Shown in pieces: positions 12,707-23,767 of a DNA stretch of 64,000 nt (the stretch's first letter is position 1; every line of letters starts with the position of its first letter). Location of the stretch: contig NC_081841.1 in the NCBI RefSeq assembly GCF_963259705.1, positions 33,693,358 to 33,757,357 of the forward strand, written 5' to 3'. This DNA comes from Myotis daubentonii. Taxonomy: Eukaryota; Chordata; Mammalia; Chiroptera; Vespertilionidae. Below the pieces are notes generated by a model that saw only the letters and a program-made list of their open reading frames with translations, was not told the DNA's origin and made no database searches. Made by a program: the position numbers and the translations under genes.

Positions 12707-12810
12707 CAGGGTGGGAAAAAGTAGGTGTACCGTTGTGAGTATGTGAGTTTATTATTGTATTTTTATTTATTGATTTATATTGCATTATTAGTACAATATA
12801 ATCATACATA
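12707..12810. mobile_element. Mariner-like MITE, one end only
   Basis: Begins with CAGGGTGGGaaaaagtaggt directly after TA, nearly the same terminal sequence as the MITE at 24315. An AT-rich interior follows, but the opposite inverted terminus is not visible, so it is probably truncated; the right boundary is approximate. Confidence 0.55.
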
Positions 12811-13635
<825 letters not shown>

Positions 13636-14044
13636 TTATTCAATTCAATATACTGGCATACAAGCTTGTTAGAACACTGGGCTTGAAGTCTTGCTTTGGC
13701 ACTACCTTAGGAAAATCAAAATATACAATAATTGAAAGGTGTTATCAAGTTCATTTTCTGACCTGATGAGTAATTTCCCTATATGATAGCCTTGAGAGTG
13801 ATGAATGAAGCATGCATCACTACTTTCACACAACAAGCCTCTTTTCATTGCATTAATATAATGGTTAAAAAAAATCCCTTAGGTTGAACTAAAATCTCCT
13901 CATGTAAATCCTGCCTCTTAGGAATAATTCTACTTTCTAAAATAAAACCAATCAAACCAGTATAATTTTATATGTGAGCAGCTCTTCATTACTTGAAGGT
14001 AATTCTCATGTTGACACATAGTATTGAAAATTTATGATTTTTAA

Positions 14045-14230
14045 ATAAAATAGCTGGAAGAAATCTTAGAGAGTAAGACTTTCCCCTTTCTTTATAGAAG
14101 AGGTTACTGGATCCAAAAGACAACTTAATTGTCCATGGCCATTGAAACTAGGTCTAGAATCCAATCCCTTGAATTCTGCTCAATACATACTTTGCTCTTC
14201 ATCTATCATTTCTCAAGCTTTAAACCACTC
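14045..14230 (-). mobile_element. Possible MIR-like ancient SINE
   Basis: 'ttatagaagaggttactgg', 'ttaattgtccatggccat' and 'gaaactaggtctagaatcc' follow the antisense MIR order at high divergence. Tentative. Sequence between the SOX5 exon and this point (13586-14040) is unassigned. Confidence 0.4.
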
Positions 14231-14619
14231 TGCGAATGACATAGCCTCTGCTCTGGTTGCCTTCTTTGGACTACGCCTTAATTAGCTGGTATAACTCTTG
14301 GAATATGGATTTCACATCAGTAAATGAATAACACAGCACAATGGAACAACTATCTTCTTTGAACTGAACAAGAATTTCCAGACCTAATGCTGTCATTTCT
14401 GCAGCTATGCCACATTAGTGACTAATGTAGAGGTGGTCATTAACTAAAGTACCTAGGATATGCTTTCCAAATATTTAAGCAAGATCTCCCTGGTGAACAT
14501 GATTATTGTTCAGTGTTTGTCACTGAATATGTGAATGAGAATTTAGAATCATGCTGAAAATCACACACCTGACACTTTATTTTTACTTACTGCTCCACAT
14601 TAATTCAGTTACTTGGAAA

Positions 14620-14765
14620 ATATTTGATAAACACATACTCTGCAGAAGAAAAATGAACTAGGCAGTAGAGATACAATGGTGAACAATAAACCAAGGTCCT
14701 ATGCCCATGGAGCTTACATTGCAGTGGGAAGGATAGTAAAAAGTAAAGCAACTATACCGCAAAGT
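14620..14765 (-). mobile_element. L2 LINE fragment
   Basis: 'aggcagtagagatacaatgg', 'tcctatgcccatggagctta' and 'cattgcagtgggaaggatag' match the antisense L2 3' region. Confidence 0.68.
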
Positions 14766-14988
14766 TACAAGTTCATCCATTCACTAATCCTAACAGCAAC
14801 TCTGAGATATCTCAGACTTGTTTTCCTTTCTTCCGTAGCACTGCACATTCTTAGGGCAGTTATGATTCCTATAGTTCTCATCATTTGTCACAATAAAAGT
14901 CTACCCTCAGTTTCACCTTCATCTTTCACAATAAACCTCTAAGCTCTTTCTGAGATTTTGATTGGTGAGTGTCCCTTTGGGGTTGAGA

Positions 14989-15066
14989 GTGTGAGAGAGA
15001 GAGGGGGGAAGGGCGGGAGGAAGTGAGGGAGAGAATGGGAGAGTGGGAGAGATGAGAGAGATATGA
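14989..15066. repeat. GA-rich low-complexity tract
   Basis: Purine-only stretch of gagaga and ggga motifs, about 75 bp. Confidence 0.85.
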
Positions 15067-15069
15067 GCA

Positions 15070-15640
15070 CTATAAGAATGAGACATCTGTTTTTAGCAAT
15101 GACTCCAAATTTGAAATTACTTCTTCTAGCCAATAGAATTTTAAACCCGCCACTGTCATACCTTTTTAGTAAAACTACAGCCAACAGTTTTTTGAATGTT
15201 CTGGAGAAGAGATAAACTTTATGTAGAAATCAATGAAAAATAATTGACTAAAGACTCAAAAAATTAGAGCCTGCAGATTGAGCAAGAATGTAGGAATAAG
15301 TGGCCTAAAACAAGGGATAGATATTGGAAGGCAAAACAGTATGGGGGCCAGTTCAGTGTCAGCAGAGAATGCTGACCAGAATAACACGCAGAGACAAACA
15401 AGAAACCAGCCACATTGGTTAGGGATTATCACCAGCAACTCTATATCCTTTATATTTTATTGTTTCTAAGTTATATTTTATATACTATTTCTCTTTCTTT
15501 CTAAGACAATGTTGGTTATATGATAAATCATAAATTTAAAAAGAGAATTTTAGAGGGAAGAAGAAAGAAACTTAAAATGAAACATGCACACATTTGAGAA
15601 AAATAATTACTACAGAATTGCAGAAAGAATAGTTTTTTCT
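15070..15640. other. Unique intron
   Basis: No gene or repeat recognised. Confidence 0.55.
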
Positions 15641-15647
15641 CTTAGTG

Positions 15648-15823
15648 CAGTAGTTCTCAAACTTGAATGTATATGAGTATCACCAGGCAAGCTCTGAAAA
15701 ATCCTCAGTGCTCAGACTGCTTTCCAGACCAATTAAGTCTGAATCAGGGGTGAGACCCAGCCATCAGCATTTTTTCATGTTCCCCTGATGACTTCAATGT
15801 GCATCCACACTTGAGAAGCGCTG
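15648..15823 (+). mobile_element. MER5A (hAT-Charlie) DNA transposon relic
   Basis: Starts CAGTAGTTCTCAAACTTG and ends CTTGAGAAGCGCTG, imperfect inverted termini typical of MER5A, with 'agtatcaccaggcaagctct' and 'gaatcaggggtgagacccag' inside. Flanks tcttagtg (15640-15647) and tcttaaag (15824-15831) look like a decayed 8-bp duplication. Confidence 0.85.
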
Positions 15824-16084
15824 TCTTAAAGAATGCTTTCAGTCACTGTCAACACATTTTTTTGTTTTCTTCATCTTTGCCTTGAGTTACAAAGCACCTT
15901 CACATACATGATTAGTTAAAAGGGAGACTCTGCCTGACTTTTATAGGTGCTGGTGCCCACAGGATAGACCCGATATTAAGCTATATTCCTCACAGAATTC
16001 CTTCTGAGTGAATCTTGTATCTGTATTTTACATGCCCTTCTTGTAAAAACAACAACAACAACAAAAGAAAGAAACTTGGATGGT

Positions 16085-16620
16085 TTAGAAAGTAATGACC
16101 AAATCCCTCAGCCGGGTACTCAAGTTTCTTCACAATCCGTCCTCTGTCTACCTTCCTAGGCATTTCTGCTGCCCTCCTTCAGATATGCGGTCCTCTTGCC
16201 TCAATGGATCATGAAGAGTTCCTTGCATATTCGGTGTTTTTCCATGCTTGAATGGATTCAAAAGTATTTTCTTCTCTGTTTCGAGTGATTTCTCTTTTCC
16301 TTTTCTTCTTGGCAAAATTCTACTTATTTTTTTTTAAAGGTTTTTGAGATCTACATAATGTCTTTGCCTGTGAAGCACTTCTTTCTTATGGTGCCAATTT
16401 CCAGGCAGAGAGAACTGTTACTTCTTTTAACCTCATAAAGCTAATGTAATACTTACTGTATTGAATAATGGTTACTCACATAACCTGAGTTTCCCTTATG
16501 ACCTATGAGCTTAAAAAGGAAAGAGGTTGTAACTTTATTATTATACCTTCAGAGCTCAGAACAAGAGGTAAACTATTTGTGCATTGATAATTCATAAATA
16601 AAGAAGAAGAATGAATTATA
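16085..16620 (+). mobile_element. L2 LINE 3' region
   Basis: Follows L2 order: 'tttctgctgccctccttcag', 'ggcaaaattctacttat', a 'cctgtgaagcacttctttc' segment, then 'cagagctcagaacaagagg' and 'aataaagaagaagaatga'. Diverged and without an open frame. Confidence 0.6.
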
Positions 16621-16624
16621 TAGT

Positions 16625-17278
16625 CCTATCTTTCTCATTATATCTTCATGAGCCAACTCCAAATGTTCAAAAAAGGCCTGTGGACAAAAATGTTATTTAA
16701 TGACCACAAAGGATTTCAATTTCATCAAGAAGAATAACGTGCCAACTATTTGTGCTCCCATTCTTGTTATAGCAAAATGATCTTATACATTATGATATGT
16801 CCATGACTCTTGGAATTACCCATGCATAAATAAATAAAAAAGTTATCCAGAAATATTAGAAATGTATTACATACTTCTGTAATCCTGCCTATTATGGTCT
16901 AGTAACATGATGTTTTAATTATTATAGCTTTACAGTGTGTTTTAATAAAAGTACTTCAGCATTACTATTTTCATTTTCAAATGTAACTTGGCTTTTATGA
17001 CATTTATTTTTCCACAGTAATTTTAGAATATGAAATTTCTATTTGCATTCATTAACCTTATGGTTTGATGGCCAACAGCAGATTATATCTTTCAATTTAT
17101 TTAAATCTTTTCTTGCTTCATATAATTCTTATAGTTTTCTAGGTAATTTTATTTTTAAGATTTAAAAAATATCTTATTTATATTTTAAATGGATTGTGCT
17201 ATTGTTTAACTGGTTATTGTGTATACATAAGCCTATCTGTGTAGTACAGTTTTTATCAGATAATTCATTTATAGTCCA
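16625..17278. other. Unique AT-rich intron
   Basis: Nothing supportable beyond AT-rich unique DNA. Confidence 0.55.
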
Positions 17279-17279
17279 A

Positions 17280-17495
17280 CTAGTGGCCCAGTGCACGAAT
17301 TCGTGCACATTGAAAGGAAATTAATTATAAAAATATTTTAATATCACTATTTGCCCTTTCTCTACAATAGAAGTGTCAACCAAATTCATGATCGACAATG
17401 GCAGATCGAAACACATGTGTATGATTGGTGCTGCCAGCGAGAGCTTTATATATGTCGCACATGAATGAGTCAACTTAGCCTTTTATATATAGAGA
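17280..17495 (-). mobile_element. Short HeliBat-type Helitron
   Basis: Antisense Helitron: CTAG at 17280-17283 preceded by A, then the 3'-terminal hairpin, here an 18-bp perfect palindrome gtgcacgaattcgtgcac (17291-17308). The other end, 'cttagccttttatatatag', corresponds to the 5' start. It is about 215 bp, AT-rich inside, and shares the 'attgaaaggaaattaatta' segment with the copy at 24526. Confidence 0.88.
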
Positions 17496-17764
17496 ATAAA
17501 CTTGCTTAATTAGACCTGATTTCTGATGTAGCTAAACTTTTTCCAGCTCAGTGAAGCACCCCAACTTCTCTTTCAGGTAATTGTAAGCAACACAGCAGTA
17601 AATATCAACACAAAGCAGATTATTATTGTAGATCACACAGGGAGAACAAAGGGTAAAATATTTAACAGCAGCAGTGTTTGACTATATTCTGCACAGTGAG
17701 GAAACCTGAAGTCATTTTCAAGGTCCACCATTTCATACTTCTTTTCAGTCAGGTCAAGTTTCTA

Positions 17765-17905
17765 AATTTTCTACATCTCTGTTTTACAGCTAATGGAAAG
17801 GAAATAGGATTCTGAGTCTCCTATCTACCTATTCCAGGACTTCTGTGAGGATCAAATGAGATGAGGCATGGGGAAAACACTTCACAGACATTTGGTTAAA
17901 GTATG
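17765..17905 (+). mobile_element. MIR SINE fragment
   Basis: Sense MIR 3' half: 'tctctgttttacagctaatg', then 'ttctgtgaggatcaaatgag'. Diverged. Confidence 0.55.
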
Positions 17906-17929
17906 AAATGTTTGCACCTGGCTATAAAG

Positions 17930-18305
17930 CAAGTCCTGTTCCTGGGCTGAAGAAACTCCAAGGAGGCTAGTCACTAGGGATAGGAAGCTGGGCGTTGCTA
18001 TGTGACATCATTACCTGGCACACACAGTGACCATTTCTGGGCTGGGCTGTGGGCCACATTTTTCACCATGGGGTCTCAGAAGTGTTGGCTGTGCTTTGGT
18101 GGGCTGTTACTCCAGGAAGGTGGCGAGGCCTGTGTCCCACTTGGGGGAAGCTGAGTGTTGCTTTGTGGGCAATAAGTCCACAGTGCCATTTCTCTGTGTG
18201 CATCACAGCAGCTCCTGTGTTAAGCATCTGTCCCTGGTGGTCAGTGTGCATCATAGCAACTGGATGGACAGTCGGACACTTAGCATATTAGCCATATATA
18301 TATTA
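17930..18305 (-). mobile_element. HeliBat-type Helitron lacking its 3' terminus
   Basis: The right end carries the Helitron 5' block in antisense: 'gtccctggtggtcagtgtgc', 'atcatagcaactgg', 'gacacttagcatattagcc'. No CTAG hairpin end is seen at the left, so that boundary is approximate. GC-rich relative to its flanks. Open frames inside are not genes. Confidence 0.75.
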
Positions 18306-18329
18306 TATTGTTTCTTTCAGCTAACAATG

Positions 18330-18590
18330 TTAGTATTTGAAAGAACAAACTGATGAACAAAATTGGTCCAGAGACATGGAAGCATGGAACAGACTGTCAG
18401 ATCTCAGTGGGAAAGGGAGAGGGGGTGTGAGAAGAGATTCACCAAAGAACTCATATGCATAGCCATGGACACATATAATAGAGAGGTGAAGGCCTGTGGT
18501 GGGGCGGGAGTTAGGTGGAGGGGGGTGCAAAGGGGAGAAAACTGGGAATATCTCTAATAATCTCAATAATAACAAATAAAATAAAATAAT
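18330..18590 (+). mobile_element. L1 3' UTR fragment, bat lineage
   Basis: Parallels the young L1 3' UTR at 3650-3830: 'agattcaccaaagaactcat', 'atgcatagccatggacacat', a G-rich block (18495-18540) and an A-rich tail with AATAAA-like words. No ORF2 remains. Confidence 0.7.
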
Positions 18591-19390
18591 TCTAGGGCTT
18601 TTAAAAATGTGTGTATTCTCAACTTTGACCTTATTATAATTATTGAAATAATTTTTCCTTAGCATTATAATTTGTTTTAATATATACAATTTCCAAAATC
18701 CGCATATGTGGAATAACAGAATTTTAAGGCTGAGAAAGGTCCTAGATATTATCTAGCACAACACCTTCATTGTACTAATAAGAACATAAGACTTAGTTTG
18801 GCCATATAAATTGTTTAAGAACCCACACTTAGGTAGGAGCAAAGTGAACACTGAATCCACATCATCTGACTCTCAATCTAGTCTCTTTCACATAATAGAG
18901 AATGTAGAAGGGAGAGGAGTAGGGCGGAAGGACCTACGAATGACACAAGGAATAATAACAGAAAATAAGCCTAATTCCATAGTCCCAATGATGGTTTTCT
19001 TTAGCATATCATAGAACAGATTATAGAGCATCGCAGTAATATTGAAAATAAAGTATGTAGTAAATATAATCCAAAATGTGTGGTTAAATTCCTATGTAAC
19101 TGAAACATAATCCACATATGCAACCAGAAACATGTAAAAATACAGTTAATCTCATAATCTGTAGATTTTGTATTTGAAAATTTGCCTTCTCATTAAAATT
19201 TACTTGTACTCCCATAAAACGTATTGTATCAGTGCTTTTCAGTCACTCACAGACTTGCGCAAAGTAGCAAGAAATCTTGTTGGCAATTTCACTGTTTAAA
19301 ATGCATAAAAAAGGGACATCTTTAATACTTTCAACAAAACAGATAAATTAAAAAAATAAAGTTGGAATTCAACCTTGAAAAAAATGAATA
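18591..19390. other. Unique intron with a possible MIR-like trace
   Basis: 18725-18885 weakly resembles an ancient SINE (aaggtcctagatattatc, then 'gaatccacatcatctgactc'). The rest is unassigned AT-rich DNA. Confidence 0.4.
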
Positions 19391-19400
19391 AAATGCATTA
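19391..19400 (+). repeat. Candidate left target-site duplication of the HAL1-like element
   Basis: aaatgcatta is echoed by aaatgcattta at 21718-21728, just after the A-rich tail. Short and not exact, but placed where expected. Confidence 0.5.
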
Positions 19401-19965
19401 AGAATAATTTTTCTTTTGGCTATTCTGATTTCGGTATTTTTTGCTACCTTATATTCCAAACAGCTGATTTGATTCTTGGCTTCATCTATTGTACTGTTGA
19501 TTCCCTGTAAATTATTATTCATTTCAGTTAGTGTATCCCTCATTTTTAAAAAATGCATTTATTGATTTTTAGACAGAGAGAAAGGGAGAGGGATAGAGGG
19601 AGAAAGACTGATGTAAGAAACATTGATCAGTTGCTTCCACACGCACCCCAACAGGGGATTGAATCAGCCACCTGGGCATATGCCCTGACCAGAAATCGAA
19701 CCAATGATCTATTGGTGCACAAGACAACACAAAATCCACCACACCACACTGGCCAGGTAGTCTATCCTCCATTTTTACTGGGCCTTTTCTATGCTCTCTC
19801 AATAAGTTAATTTAGCATCCTTATAAACAGTATTTTGAACTCTGCATCTAGGTTGCTATCTCCATTTTGTTTAATTCTTTTTATGGAGTTTTGTTCTGTT
19901 CTTTCATTTGGGTCATGTTTCTTTGTTTCCTCACTTTGGCAGCCTCTCTGTGTTTGTTTTTATAT
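19401..19965 (-). pseudogene. L1/HAL1 ORF1 N-terminal half
   Basis: Minus-strand translation gives KRIKQNGDSNLDAEFKILFI (19885-19810) and, beyond the SINE, LTEMNNNLQGINSTIDEAKN and SCLEYKVAKNT (19545-19430). These are the N-terminal segment and coiled coil of L1-type ORF1p, an RNA-binding trimeric chaperone. Stops and indels show decay. The C-terminal half is on the opposite strand from 20669. Confidence 0.78.
19549..19757 (-). mobile_element. Ves-type SINE, minus, nested in ORF1
   Basis: Antisense SINE with T-rich tail, 'atttattgatttttagacag', 'catatgccctgaccagaaat' and the tRNA-like head ending 'cactggccagg'. An imperfect 20-bp duplication flanks it (19529-19548 and 19758-19777), both copies lying in the inverted ORF1. 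It is therefore younger than the HAL1-like insertion. Confidence 0.85.
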
Positions 19966-20668
19966 TTAGGTAGAGATGCTACCTCTCCCAGGCTTGGTAG
20001 AATGGCCTAATGTAGTAAGTGTCCTGTAGCGTCCAGTCGCACAGCCTCTCTAATCACTCAAGCTGGACATTCAAGGTATGTGTGGGTTGTGTGCACCCTC
20101 TTCTTATAGTTGAGTCTTGATGGCTGTTGGCATGTCCATCGGAAGGATTTACCTCCAGGACAATCAGCTGCAAGGACTGGCTGTGACCACTGACCACCAA
20201 ATTCTGACCACTATGGAGGATCAGCTGTGCAGGGGCTGTCCCTGCAGAGGAGGACTTACGTCAGCGGGGCTCTGGTGCCTGCTGCATCAGCCCCTTGAAT
20301 GTCTCACTTGTGAAGGTGGTCGGGTGGTGGTGCTTCAACAGGGTGAACCTATCTACTGGGTGTGTTGGGTCTGGGGCCTCCTGGAGTATGTATAGGCCAA
20401 GGTCAGCCACTGCCTGTTTTCTCCACAGGGCCACCCAGCATGAGCTACAAAGTGATCTGTAGATGGCTGCTACTTGTGCTGGGCTTGGAGGTACCCAGGT
20501 GGAGGCCAAGCTGTGAACCATGGCTGGCTGCTGATAATGCTGGGCCTGGAGCCACTTAGTGAGAAGTATGGAGCACACTAAGACCAGATGCTGCTTGTAT
20601 GAAAAATTTTAGGAAAATCTGAAGCATGAGCCAAGACAGGCAATTTGTATGGAAAGCCACTGGAAACA

Positions 20669-21331
20669 GCAACTTATTTGAAAAAATAATGACAGAAAAT
20701 ATCCCTAACTTGGTAAAGGAAATAGACATAAAATTCCAGGTATTGCAGAGAGTCCCAAACAAGATGAACCCAAAAAGGCCCACACCAAGACACATCATAA
20801 TTAAAATACAAAAGATTAAAGACAAAAGAAAATTTTTAAAGCAGCAAGAGAAGAGCAGTTAATTACCTATAAGGGAACTCCCACAAGACTGTCAGCTGAT
20901 TTCTCAGAAACTTTGCAGGTCAGAGGGAATTGGCAAGAAATATTCAGTGTGATGAAAAGCAAGGACCTACAACTAAGATTGCAAAGCTATAATTTAGAAT
21001 TGAAAGACAGATAAAGAATTTCCAAGACAAGAAAAGGCTAAAGGCCCTGACCGGTTTGGCTCAGTGGATAGAGCATTGGCCTGTGGACTGAAGGGTTCCA
21101 GGTTCAATTCCAGTCAAGGGCATGTGCCTTGGTTGTGGGCACATCCCCAGTGGGAGGTGTGCAGGAGGCAGCTGATCGACCTTTCTCTCTCATCATGTTT
21201 CTATCTCTCTATCCCTCTCCCTTCCTCTCTGTAGAAAATCAATAAAATATATTATTTTTAAAAAGAAAAAGCTAAAGGAGTTCATCACCACCAAACCAAT
21301 ATTATGTGAAAAGTTAAAGGGTCGTCTTTAA
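20669..21331 (+). pseudogene. L1/HAL1 ORF1 C-terminal half
   Basis: Translates to EKIMTENIPNLVKEIDIKFQ, then QRVPNKMNPKRPTPRHIIIK (20680-20800), the C-terminal RNA-binding domain of ORF1p. A frameshift near 20840 changes frame; the conserved continuation (LSADFS-like, then 'ttcatcaccaccaaaccaat') can be followed to about 21331. Not functional. Confidence 0.8.
21045..21262 (+). mobile_element. Ves SINE, plus, nested
   Basis: Complete head (ccctgaccggtttggctcag), B-box-like ggttcaattcc, 'gtgcaggaggcagctgatcg', CT-rich segment and A-rich tail. Duplication aagaaaaggctaaagg / aagaaaaagctaaagg at 21029-21044 and 21263-21278. Confidence 0.95.
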
Positions 21332-21729
21332 GATGAAGATAAAAAAGATGAACAATAAAATGGCAATAAATGCATATCTATCAACAAGTGAATCTAAAAC
21401 AAAATAAATGAACATGTAGCATAGAAACAGACTCATAGATACAGAAAAAGTTTTGATGGTTTCCAGATGGGAGGAATTTTGGGAGGAATTGGTAAAAAAG
21501 GTGAAGAGATTAAGAAGTACAAATTGGTTGTTACAGAATAGTCACAGGATGCAAAGTACAGCATAGGGAATATAGTCAATAATAGTCTAATATCTAGGTA
21601 TGGTGTCAGGAGATTGCAAGATTTATAAGGATGATCACTTAAGTTATGTAATGTCTAATCACTGGGGTTTACACCTGAAACTAATATATTAATGTATGTC
21701 AACTGTAACAAGATAAAAAATGCATTTAG

Positions 21730-22083
21730 AGTCAATAATAAAAATGAAGTGTCTTTAAACAGAAACATAAATAAAATAAGGTTATGTTTTGATCAGTTGG
21801 TGAAAATGATGTGACCAAAGGCTCTCAGGAACTTAACTCTGTATATCTCTCCCAGGGGCAACTGTTTAGTATTCACCAACTCATTGTTCATGGCAACTTT
21901 AGAGAAAATAGTGCGAATAATGAGCAGCAACTGTATTATTTCTACATCTTAATTAATGTTCAGGTCACTGCTGCCAAAATTAGCCATCTTTGGGAGAAAA
22001 GGACACATTACATCAAAACAGTATAATGTTTCTGGATAAATTCTAAAACTACTTTAGTTATAGAGTTAGATATTCACTGTTAC
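21730..22083. other. Unique intron
   Basis: No gene or repeat recognised. Confidence 0.55.
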
Positions 22084-22084
22084 A

Positions 22085-22550
22085 CTAGAGGCCTGGTGCA
22101 TGAAAATTCATGCACTAGAGGGGGTCCCTCAGCCTGGCCAGCTCCCTCTCACAGTCCAGGAGCCCTCAGAGGCGGGAGGTGACCCAGAGATAAGGGCAAG
22201 GTGACACCCCCAACAACACCTCTGCTGCTGCCACTGCTGGCAGCGCAAGCCTTGGCTGGTCCTGGTTACCTGAGCCTCAGGTGGCCCTGGGCAGCTGGGC
22301 AGCAGACATGCAAGGCTTGCCTGCTCCCCGGGTGTCAGCTGAAGAGCCGATATCTGAGGCTTGTTTGTGCCTCGGGCCGGCCCTGGGCGGCTGGGGGGCT
22401 GAGGGTGGGTCCAGCCATACCATGCACCTGCCACTCCCCCCAGCGGGGCTGAAAGGACGGGGGAATCCAGTGGGGCTGAGGGACTGGTCACCGCCATCTT
22501 TTGAGATGTAGTGACAGTAAATTTGCATAATCCCTCTTTATTAGATAGGA
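22085..22550 (-). mobile_element. Complete HeliBat-type Helitron (466 bp)
   Basis: Antisense Helitron with A before CTAG (22085-22088), a 3' hairpin made of tgcatgaaaattcatgca, and the 5' terminus ending TTAGATAGGA with GA at 22549-22550 followed by T. The interior is GC-rich and non-autonomous, with no Rep or helicase. Open frames inside are by-products of GC content. Confidence 0.93.
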
Positions 22551-23080
22551 TAGTTGCCAGTTTTGAATATTTCCAAATCTTTTTCACTATTAACTTCATT
22601 TCCTTTCACTTAATGAATGAAATTCTATCTAAGCTCCAACTTAAGTTTTAAAATGTGTGACATTTATAATTACATTTCAGTAAAGTACTTTTGTCACAAA
22701 ATGTTAGTCTTTTTGTTAGGGGGCATGTTATTGACAAGTTAGAATAACACATTAAAATTCAAGAGGCTACTTCCTATAATGTTTCAACTTTAAGATAAAA
22801 TGTTATGTTTTACCACTTTTTATAATTCTACCACATAAATACTGCATGTAGATTTGTCCTCTAAAATCTTAAGAATCCAACACAAGCCAAACACATTTCA
22901 TACTTGTAAAAAAACAAATAAAAGTTATTAATTATTCATAGTTAAATTTTTATATTTTATGTAAATTCTCTATTTCAAAACCCTTAAATAGATGTTTGAG
23001 ATTATTAATTTACCTTTCAATTGCATGGGTCTGGTTATTTATTTATTCAATCAATATTTTAATTAAGCAGAAGTGTACTT
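22551..23080. other. Unique AT-rich intron
   Basis: No gene or repeat recognised. Confidence 0.55.
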
Positions 23081-23082
23081 TT

Positions 23083-23640
23083 TTTGGTAACTAGGGATAC
23101 AAAGATGAAGTCACATACAATGCCTGCTCTCTAGGAGCTAATGCTGGTGCTGGTGCAGCAAATGGACAGTCACACTGCTGTTAATTCAACAAAATAGACT
23201 TGTATAACACACTATGGAACACAGACAAGGGACTCCTAACATAGCCAGGCAGGCCTCATGGAGACAGGTATAGCAGGTGTAGAGATGGATAGATAAGTAG
23301 GAGTTAGCCAGGCAAAGAGATGGGAGTATGAGAAAAGGATTCTAAGAGGAGAAGGCCTAAGAAAAATCATCATGTGAAGGGAACACCACCAATAATCTAG
23401 AATGACAGAAAATGTAAGCGGGAACCAGTGGTGAGAAAGTCTTCCTGAATCAGTGTGAGTATCAGCATGAGAAACTTGAGATTCCCCCTTATAGGCTCTG
23501 GGGAACCACTGGAGGATTTAAAGTGGCTTACGCAGACTACTCTGAGTACCTGGAGAAAAATGTGAGAGGCCAAGCATAGAGATGAGGTAGGAGGTTAATA
23601 CAGTTAACTAGGCAATAGATTATGAGAGCTTAATCAGTAA
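23083..23640 (-). mobile_element. L2 LINE fragment
   Basis: Antisense L2-like order: 'ggtaactagggatacaaaga', 'tgcctgctctctaggagcta', 'ggagttagccaggcaaagag', 'gaaccactggaggatttaaa'. Diverged, no open frame. Confidence 0.6.
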
Positions 23641-23767
23641 TAGAAGGGTTTACACATAAGAAGAAAAAGCCAAAAAATATTTAGGGTAAATATGTGGAAC
23701 ACTGATGAGGGGGGAGGCTATATATGTGAGGGTATATGAGATACCTCTGTACATATATATATAAATA

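Larger units (their letters stand above)
19401..20668 (-). mobile_element. HAL1/L1-like element, inverted 5' half
   Basis: On the minus strand this reads, from right to left, a GC-rich 5' UTR (about 20668-19970) and then the N-terminal half of L1-type ORF1, stopping within the coiled-coil region. It lies head to head with the sense half at 20669-21717, the layout left by twin-primed reverse transcription. A later Ves SINE (19549-19757) splits it. Confidence 0.75.
20669..21717 (+). mobile_element. HAL1/L1-like element, sense 3' half
   Basis: Contains the C-terminal half of ORF1, its stop near 21329-21331, a short spacer with 'atggcaataaatgcatatct' (what would be the ORF2 start), then an immediate switch to 3' UTR ('gactcatagatacagaaaaa', 'taagaagtacaaattggttg', 'ttacacctgaaactaatat') and an A-rich tail. 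No ORF2 endonuclease or reverse transcriptase is present. ORF1 followed directly by a 3' UTR is the half-L1 (HAL1) arrangement. A Ves SINE (21045-21262) is nested. Confidence 0.78.

Noticed and set aside
21045..21120. tRNA-like sequences with A- and B-box motifs, also at the heads of other Ves copies
   Set aside because: They are the promoter heads of tRNA-derived SINEs, followed by SINE bodies and A-rich tails; no intact tRNA cloverleaf gene was supported.
22129..22599. Long open frames in GC-rich DNA, also at 18027-18353, 24465-25047, 29079-29411, 34154-34493 and 51552-52331
   Set aside because: All lie inside Helitrons, overlap on both strands, lack splice signals and known domains, and are expected from GC-rich, stop-poor sequence.
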